6,580 bases of DNA from an uncultured Haemophilus sp. (lineage in GTDB: Bacteria; Pseudomonadota; Gammaproteobacteria; Enterobacterales; Pasteurellaceae), in NCBI GenBank assembly GCA_902482195.1, contig CABSZQ010000074.1, positions 1-6,580 of the forward strand. The letters are read 5' to 3'. The notes beneath the pieces are model-generated. The model was given only the letters and a program-made list of their open reading frames with translations, was not told the DNA's origin and did not search any database. The position numbers were made by a program, and so were the translations under genes. Below, piece by piece: positions 1-6,580 of this stretch (within the stretch, counting starts at the first letter, position 1; every line of letters starts with the position of its first letter).

Positions 1-2
1 CT

Positions 3-35
3 CTTAATCTTTCCTTAAGATTCTCTTGTTTAAAT
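3..35 (+). promoter_or_regulatory. Candidate upstream promoter P1 of ygiW with QseB/PmrA-type box
   Basis: Positions 3-19 hold two CTTAA half-sites separated by 6 bp (3-7 and 14-18). This is the direct-repeat form known for the OmpR-type regulators QseB/FirR and PmrA. Exactly 10 bp after the box lies a TTAAAT hexamer (30-35, 4/6 to the -10 consensus), preceded by TGT (27-29) as an extended -10. There is no separate good -35, as expected if a response regulator bound at the box recruits polymerase. The predicted transcript would start near 42 and leave a leader of about 140 nt. The box and spacing are seen directly; the regulator's identity is inferred from family knowledge. Confidence 0.5.
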
Positions 36-92
36 ACACTCATCGAAAGGCAAATAACCCAATCGATAAATAAATCTGAAAAATGTTAATCA

Positions 93-125
93 CTTAAGAA
101 AAGATTAAGATTTGAATGATTTAAT
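93..125 (+). promoter_or_regulatory. Candidate proximal promoter P2 of ygiW with second QseB/PmrA-type box
   Basis: Positions 93-109 read CTTAAG-N5-ATTAAG on the + strand. On the - strand the same bases read as a perfect CTTAA-N6-CTTAA that matches the box at 3-19 in 16 of 17 positions. Ten bp downstream is TTTAAT (120-125, 5/6 to the -10 consensus), preceded by TGA (117-119) as an extended -10. This is the same geometry as the upstream promoter. A transcript would start near 132 and give a leader of about 53 nt. This is the better -10 of the two and the likelier main promoter. Confidence 0.55.
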
Positions 126-130
126 ACATC

Positions 131-147
131 TGAAAGCAAAGCTTTCA
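131..147 (+). other. Small hairpin at predicted 5' end of the ygiW mRNA
   Basis: TGAAAGC (131-137) and GCTTTCA (141-147) form a perfect 7-bp stem with an AAA loop. It coincides with the start point predicted from the -10 at 120-125. If that promoter is used, the transcript begins in or at this stem, an arrangement known to slow 5'-end-dependent decay of some bacterial mRNAs. It has no T tract, so it is not an intrinsic terminator. The pairing is seen directly; the role is inferred. Confidence 0.4.
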
Positions 148-184
148 ACTTACTTTATGATTATCTTATTTAGGAGAACAAACT

Positions 185-571
185 ATGAAAAAATTACTTA
201 CTGTTGCAGCTATCGCATTATCTTCTGTTGCCGTATATAACACCGCAATGGCGCAAGGATTTAATGATGGTAATAATCAAGTTACTCAACAAGGTTTTGT
301 AGATGAAAGCGTCATTGTGAAAACCGTTGCTGATGCATTAAATGCCAATGATAACACTCCAGTTCGTTTAGACGGACAAATTGTAAAACAAATTGGTAAA
401 AAGGATTTCTTATTTAAAGACGCAAGTGGAAAAGAAATCCAAATTGAAGTCAGCAAAAAAGCATGGAATGGTCAAACAATAGCACCTCAAGATAACATTC
501 AAATTATCGGTAAAGTCGATAAAGAATGGAATAAAACAGAAGTTGATGTGAAACAAATCATTAAAAAATAA
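185..571 (+). CDS. ygiW: YgiW/YdeI-type periplasmic stress-tolerance OB-fold (BOF) protein
   Basis: This 128-residue protein has a clear Sec signal peptide: MKK, a hydrophobic stretch at residues 4-18, and a likely signal peptidase I site after Ala-Met-Ala (21-23). The mature part fits the bacterial OB-fold (BOF, YgiW/YdeI) family. It has a GFxD segment after the signal, VxxALNANDN(T)PVRLDG at about 47-64, an IVKQIGKKDFLFKDASGKEIQIEV beta core, WNGQTIAPQD, and the terminal GKVDKEWNKTEVDVKQI motif. The length is normal for the family. The start is fixed by AGGAG at 172-176, 8 nt upstream. Family members (E. coli YgiW, Salmonella VisP) are periplasmic and linked to stress resistance; no enzymatic activity is established. 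In relatives ygiW lies directly upstream of the qseBC/firRS two-component genes. Here the next gene is unrelated, so this could be a relocated copy or a paralog. The family assignment is firm; the exact orthology is less so. Confidence 0.88.
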   Translation: MKKLLTVAAIALSSVAVYNTAMAQGFNDGNNQVTQQGFVDESVIVKTVADALNANDNTPVRLDGQIVKQIGKKDFLFKDASGKEIQIEVSKKAWNGQTIAPQDNIQIIGKVDKEWNKTEVDVKQIIKK

Positions 572-582
572 ATAACAAAATG

Positions 583-605
583 ACCGCACTTTTCTTAAGT
601 GCGGT
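583..605 (+). terminator. Inverted uptake-signal pair forming a hairpin after ygiW
   Basis: ACCGCACTT (583-591) and AAGTGCGGT (597-605) are two opposed copies of the Hin-type uptake signal core. They make a perfect 9-bp stem with a 5-nt loop, starting 11 bp after the ygiW stop. Paired uptake signals commonly serve as intrinsic terminators in Haemophilus. Here the bases after the stem are TAAAAATCCC, with no U run on the + strand, so termination is probably weak and some transcription may pass into the next gene 24 bp away. The left copy, read on the - strand, has AT-rich flanks that fit the extended uptake-signal consensus well. Confidence 0.7.
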
Positions 606-628
606 TAAAAATCCCAAAGGAGAAGAAA

Positions 629-1192
629 ATGGAAAACGTACAAAGAATGTCAGATCTTATGCAGCAAATTCAACAACGAATTGATTCACTAAAAGCCTCT
701 GCCATACAGCAACAAACAGAAATGAAACAGTCATTAAATGAATGTATTGAGCAAAGTGAAGCCATTCAAAATCAATTAGTTCAAAGCCAACAGCAATTAA
801 CATCACAATTGGAATACGGCACAGCAGTATTGATTGAACTGGAACAAGGGTTACAGCTAGATTTCAGTACAGAAATCGCCGAGTTTGAACAGTTGTGTCA
901 AAATGAAACCGCCGATACGGCAGAATTAACGCAACAATTGGAACAGCATGTACAGGAAAAAATCACGTTCCAATTAAACGAATTAAAAGCCAAAACAGGT
1001 ATAGCCTTACAAGAGATTGGTCAGGTGACACTTCATATCAAGCAGCTATTTGGGGCAGAAAAAAGTGCTAAAGTGAAAGGATTCGCAAAATTAAAACAAC
1101 GTTTATATAAACGCTTTGGTAAACAGATTATTGCATCAAAAGAATGCTTGGCAACACAACTGGAACGCGGAGCCAGTAAATTAAGAGCTTAA
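629..1192 (+). CDS. Hypothetical Gln-rich, predicted coiled-coil cytoplasmic protein
   Basis: I do not recognise this 187-residue protein. ATG at 629 is chosen because AAAGGAG (616-622) lies 6 nt upstream. An in-frame GTG at 599 falls inside the uptake-signal hairpin and is unlikely. There is no signal peptide or membrane segment. Residues 1-140 are almost wholly helix-forming, with about 17% Gln over the whole protein, hydrophobic residues recurring at heptad-like spacing (MSDLMQQIQQRIDSL, ECIEQSEAIQNQLVQSQQQL), and no Pro. This suggests one or more long coiled coils. The last ~45 residues (about 143-187) become strongly basic (KSAKVKGFAKLKQRLYKRFGKQ), which could bind nucleic acid or a membrane surface. 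There are three Cys (39, 90, 173) and no catalytic motif. The gene lies between two uptake-signal hairpins, probably read through from ygiW or driven by an unseen promoter. The good ribosome site and normal base composition support a real gene; the function is unknown. Confidence 0.75.
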   Translation: MENVQRMSDLMQQIQQRIDSLKASAIQQQTEMKQSLNECIEQSEAIQNQLVQSQQQLTSQLEYGTAVLIELEQGLQLDFSTEIAEFEQLCQNETADTAELTQQLEQHVQEKITFQLNELKAKTGIALQEIGQVTLHIKQLFGAEKSAKVKGFAKLKQRLYKRFGKQIIASKECLATQLERGASKLRA

Positions 1193-1227
1193 AATGTCCG
1201 CTATCGTTTATTAAGAAGAAAAGTTAA

Positions 1228-1282
1228 ACCGCACTTAATCTTGAGATGAGATGAAGTGCGGTCATTTTTTTAGTTTTTTTTT
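1228..1282 (+). terminator. Inverted uptake-signal terminator between convergent genes
   Basis: ACCGCACTT (1228-1236) and AAGTGCGGT (1254-1262) form a 9-bp stem. After one mismatch it is extended by ATCT/AGAT (1238-1241 with 1249-1252), closing a 7-nt loop. T runs follow at 1265-1271 and 1274-1282, giving a convincing rho-independent terminator for the rightward coiled-coil gene. Read leftward, the stem is followed by the U-rich TTTAACTTTTCTTCTT, so it can plausibly also end ligA transcription, whose stop is 33 bp away. The right-hand copy with its T-rich tail is also an excellent extended uptake signal. Confidence 0.85.
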
Positions 1283-1294
1283 CGATTGAGACGG

Positions 1295-4415
<3,121 letters not shown>

Positions 4416-4585
4416 TCTTGTTGCTCCTTAACGCAATGATTTTTGCTAATCCTATCACATTTCCACAGGTGAAAAAATAGGAAAGCAAACAAGATATTAA
4501 AAGGGATGAGATGGAATTTTTCTGAAAAAATATTGTCTTTCTGTGACATTTTGTATTTTTTACTTTTCAATTTAAAGGAACAATG
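4416..4585. promoter_or_regulatory. Divergent zipA/cysZ intergenic region
   Basis: These 170 bp separate two genes read in opposite directions, so both promoters must lie here or within the gene starts. The region is AT-rich, and I see no promoter on either strand with both good hexamers and good spacing. For cysZ, TTGTCT (4533-4538) with TATTTT (4554-4559) is possible, but its spacing is only 15 bp. For zipA, TAGGAT on the - strand near 4450 is a weak -10. An AT hairpin (ATTTTT/AAAAAT around 4515-4531) and a TCAC...GTGA inverted pair near 4455-4472 are visible; neither matches a known operator well. Confidence 0.4.
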
Positions 4586-5431
4586 ATGATCGATCAAAAT
4601 GAAATAAAATCTGCTTTCAATCATTTCGTAATGGGGTGGCATTTTATTACGCAAAAAGGCCTACGCCGTTTTGTGATTATGCCAATTTTACTTAACGTCG
4701 TTCTACTTACAGGCTTATTCTGGCTATTCGTTTCACAAATCTCCACGATGATTGACTGGGTGATGAGCTTTATTCCAGATTGGCTAAGCTTTTTAAGCGT
4801 GATTTTGCTTGTGTTGTCTATTGGCTCAATTCTCTTATTTTTCTATTTTGCCTTTACAACACTTTCAGGCTTTATTGCCGCACCGTTTAATGGATTGTTA
4901 GCAGAAAAAGTCGAAAAAATGCTGACTGGTGAAGCCGTTAATGATGATGGTTTTGCCGAAATTATGAAAGATGTGCCACGTATGCTAAATCGTGAATGGC
5001 AAAAACTATGGTACAGCTTACCGAAATTTGTGGGCTTGTTCTTATTAAGTTTTATCCCTGTTATCGGACAAACCATTATTCCTGTGCTGACATTCTTATT
5101 TACCTGTTGGATGATGGCAATTCAATATTGCGACTATCCGTTTGATAACCACAAGATTTCCTTTGGCATCATGAAAAATGCATTAGGCGAAAGACGCACA
5201 CAAAGCCTGACATTCGGAGCATTAATTACCCTTTGTACCGCATTGCCAATCGTAAACTTAGTGATTATTCCTGTGGCGGTCTGTGGTGCAACGGTGATGT
5301 GGGTGGAAAATTATCGCTCACAATTAAAATTTGATATGAATTTTGACCGCACTTCAGGTTCAACACAAATTGTGACACGTTCTAATAGTACGGAAATTAA
5401 GCCTTCAGGAAATAACATCGTGAATAAATAG
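4586..5431 (+). CDS. cysZ: Sulfate permease CysZ
   Basis: CysZ is an inner-membrane protein that imports sulfate for cysteine synthesis. The 281-residue sequence shows the family pattern. An amphipathic N-terminus ([27 protein letters not shown]) is followed by hydrophobic segments at about 27-50, 65-100, 145-182 and 210-240. Diagnostic motifs are [59 protein letters not shown] and [14 protein letters not shown]. Two ATGs are adjacent (4583 and 4586). The second is preferred because the AAAGGA box (4574-4579) is then 6 nt away rather than 3; the first would add one Met. The tail after about residue 245 is polar, poorly conserved and contains an uptake signal. The gene is divergent from zipA and lies 100 bp upstream of cysK, the same functional pairing as in E. 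coli. Confidence 0.95.
   Translation: MIDQNEIKSAFNHFVMGWHFITQKGLRRFVIMPILLNVVLLTGLFWLFVSQISTMIDWVMSFIPDWLSFLSVILLVLSIGSILLFFYFAFTTLSGFIAAPFNGLLAEKVEKMLTGEAVNDDGFAEIMKDVPRMLNREWQKLWYSLPKFVGLFLLSFIPVIGQTIIPVLTFLFTCWMMAIQYCDYPFDNHKISFGIMKNALGERRTQSLTFGALITLCTALPIVNLVIIPVAVCGATVMWVENYRSQLKFDMNFDRTSGSTQIVTRSNSTEIKPSGNNIVNK
5346..5354 (-). repeat. Uptake signal sequence core in the 3' end of cysZ
   Basis: A perfect core on the - strand (ACCGCACTT on +). On the - strand it continues CAAAATTCATATCAAATTTT, which fits both AT-rich blocks of the extended consensus very closely. In cysZ it encodes Arg-Thr-Ser in the polar C-terminal tail, beyond the last membrane segment. Confidence 0.92.
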
Positions 5432-5435
5432 CATT

Positions 5436-5493
5436 TAGTTATAAAATATAGCTATTAACTATTTTTTGAATTTAAAAGCTGGTGTTATAACTA
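5436..5493 (+). promoter_or_regulatory. Candidate cysK control region with repeated TTATAACTA elements
   Basis: TAGTTATAA (5436-5444) is the exact reverse complement of TTATAACTA (5485-5493). A near copy, TATTAACTA (5453-5461), lies 32 bp, or about three helical turns, before the latter. The right-hand element contains an extended -10 (TGT at 5483-5485, TATAAC at 5486-5491) that would start cysK transcription about 35 nt before its ATG. cysK genes in enteric bacteria are activated by CysB, whose sites are AT-rich and poorly conserved, so these repeats may be activator sites. The left TAGTTA/TAACTA pair followed by T6 could alternatively be a weak terminator for cysZ. The repeats are seen; the function is inferred. 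Confidence 0.4.
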
Positions 5494-5531
5494 TTGCATC
5501 AAATTATTCCAAAATATAAAAGGACAGTAAA

Positions 5532-6482
5532 ATGACAATTTATGCAGATAACTCATACTCAATCGGTAATACGCCATTAGTTCGTTTAAAACACTTCGGA
5601 CACAATGGTAACGTTGTCGTAAAAATTGAAGGTCGTAACCCAAGCTTCAGCGTGAAATGCCGTATTGGTGCCAATATGATTTGGCAAGCAGAAAAAGACG
5701 GCATTTTAACAGCGGGTAAAGAAATTGTAGATGCAACCAGCGGTAACACCGGTATTGCTTTAGCTTATGTGGCAGCAGCACGCGGTTACAAAATCACCTT
5801 AACTATGCCTGAAACCATGAGTCTTGAACGTAAACGTTTATTACGTGGTTTAGGCGTGAATCTTGTACTCACTGAAGGCTCAAAAGGGATGAAAGGTGCG
5901 ATTGCTAAAGCAGAAGAAATTGTGGCGTCTAACCCAAATCATTATGTGATGCTAAAACAATTTGAAAACCCTGCTAACCCGGACATTCACCGTCAAACTA
6001 CTGGTGAAGAAATCTGGAAAGATACTGAAGGTAAAGTCGATGTTGTGGTTGCTGGTGTGGGTACTGGTGGTACAATTACCGGTATTTCTCGTGCAATCAA
6101 ATTAGATCACGGTAAAAAAATTACCTCTGTGGCGGTTGAACCAACAGAATCACCTGTTATTAGCCAAACCCTTGCAGGCCAAGAAGTGAAACCAGGTCCA
6201 CACAAAATTCAAGGTATCGGTGCGGGCTTCATTCCGAAAAACTTAGATTTATCATTAATTGATCGCGTGGAAACTGTAGATAGCGATACGGCAATTGCGA
6301 CCGCTCGTCGCTTAATGGCTGAGGAAGGGATTCTTGCGGGTATTTCTTCAGGTGCTGCAGTGGCAGCAGCTGACCGCTTAGCAAAACTACCAGAATTCCA
6401 AGATAAATTAATCGTCGCGATCTTACCTTCTGCATCAGAACGTTATTTAAGTACGGCGTTATTCGAAGGTATTGAAGCTTAA
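5532..6482 (+). CDS. cysK: Cysteine synthase A (O-acetylserine sulfhydrylase)
   Basis: CysK is a PLP enzyme of the cytoplasm that makes cysteine from O-acetylserine and sulfide, the last step of sulfate assimilation. The 316 residues equal the usual length of Haemophilus CysK. Visible landmarks are IGNTPLVRL (11-19), the PLP Schiff-base lysine K42 in [10 protein letters not shown], the substrate loop TSGNTGIA (69-76), the conserved KQFENPANP (142-150), the phosphate-binding GTGGT (177-181), [11 protein letters not shown] (225-235), and SSGAA (272-276), whose Ser272 contacts the pyridine nitrogen. [10 protein letters not shown] and the overall pattern favour CysK over the CysM isozyme. The start is supported by AGGA at 5521-5524, 7 nt upstream. 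The gene follows cysZ by 100 bp, and a strong terminator follows it. It may have its own promoter and may also receive cysZ transcripts. CysK also binds the C-terminus of serine acetyltransferase in relatives; that partner is not in this window. Confidence 0.97.
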   Translation: MTIYADNSYSIGNTPLVRLKHFGHNGNVVVKIEGRNPSFSVKCRIGANMIWQAEKDGILTAGKEIVDATSGNTGIALAYVAAARGYKITLTMPETMSLERKRLLRGLGVNLVLTEGSKGMKGAIAKAEEIVASNPNHYVMLKQFENPANPDIHRQTTGEEIWKDTEGKVDVVVAGVGTGGTITGISRAIKLDHGKKITSVAVEPTESPVISQTLAGQEVKPGPHKIQGIGAGFIPKNLDLSLIDRVETVDSDTAIATARRLMAEEGILAGISSGAAVAAADRLAKLPEFQDKLIVAILPSASERYLSTALFEGIEA

Positions 6483-6507
6483 TCTATTGATTGAATTCAT
6501 TTTATCT

Positions 6508-6533
6508 AAGGTCTGTTTTCACAGACCTTTTTT
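6508..6533 (+). terminator. Rho-independent terminator of cysK
   Basis: AAGGTCTGT (6508-6516) pairs perfectly with ACAGACCTT (6521-6529) around a TTTC loop, and the run of Ts extends to 6533. It starts 25 bp after the cysK stop and shows all hallmarks of an efficient intrinsic terminator. It is not built from uptake signals, unlike the two hairpins at the left of the window. Confidence 0.93.
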
Positions 6534-6580
6534 GTTTATTAATTAAACAAATTTTATTTGATATAACTAAAGGAAATAAT

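Noticed and set aside
599..628. GTG start at 599 extending the coiled-coil protein by 10 residues
   Set aside because: It lies inside the right arm of the uptake-signal hairpin with no ribosome site, whereas ATG 629 has AAAGGAG at good spacing.
4455..4472. TCAC...GTGA pair as a CRP site in the zipA/cysZ gap
   Set aside because: The arms lack the TGTGA/TCACA form in the correct orientation and spacing; no good match to a CRP site.
4543..4571. GTGACA / 17 bp / TTCAAT as a cysZ promoter
   Set aside because: The hexamers are reasonable, but the start point would fall at about 4578, inside the cysZ ribosome site, leaving no usable leader.
6541..6580. Start of another gene at the right edge
   Set aside because: AGGA at 6571-6574 followed by AATAAT could be a ribosome site just before an ATG that begins at 6579 if the next base is G, but no coding sequence is inside the window to support it.

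Overview
The window looks like chromosome from a Haemophilus-type member of the Pasteurellaceae. It is AT-rich, its genes closely resemble H. influenzae housekeeping proteins, and it carries seven perfect copies of the DNA-uptake signal core AAGTGCGGT. That core is the Hin-type (Haemophilus/Aggregatibacter/Pasteurella), not the Apl-type. I cannot fix the species; H. parainfluenzae or a close relative fits best.

Layout. Positions 1-184 form a regulatory region with two CTTAA-N6-CTTAA boxes. Each box sits exactly 10 bp upstream of an extended -10 element. These precede a small secreted OB-fold (BOF/YgiW-type) protein gene (185-571, +). After an uptake-signal hairpin comes an unrecognised, glutamine-rich, probably coiled-coil cytoplasmic protein (629-1192, +). 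A second uptake-signal hairpin with long T runs separates it from the convergent genes ligA (NAD-dependent DNA ligase, 1295-3298, -) and zipA (FtsZ membrane anchor, 3381-4415, -). A 170-bp divergent intergenic region leads to cysZ (sulfate permease, 4586-5431, +) and cysK (O-acetylserine sulfhydrylase, 5532-6482, +). A strong terminator follows cysK, and 47 bp of AT-rich flank reach the window edge.

How the genes fit together. The ligA-zipA / cysZ-cysK block is the conserved gammaproteobacterial arrangement also found in E. coli: replication/division genes on one strand and sulfur assimilation on the other. CysZ brings in sulfate. After its reduction to sulfide, CysK makes cysteine from O-acetylserine. 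The left part (ygiW-like gene plus the coiled-coil gene) is the accessory portion. In relatives ygiW usually precedes the qseBC/firRS two-component genes; here it does not, yet it keeps boxes of the type those regulators bind.

Main points of interest: the duplicated two-component-type promoter module upstream of ygiW; the unlinking of ygiW from a downstream regulator pair; the unknown Gln-rich protein bracketed by inverted uptake signals; a compact hairpin between zipA and ligA; and a set of repeated TTATAACTA-type elements upstream of cysK. I saw no mobile element, CRISPR array, tRNA or rRNA.
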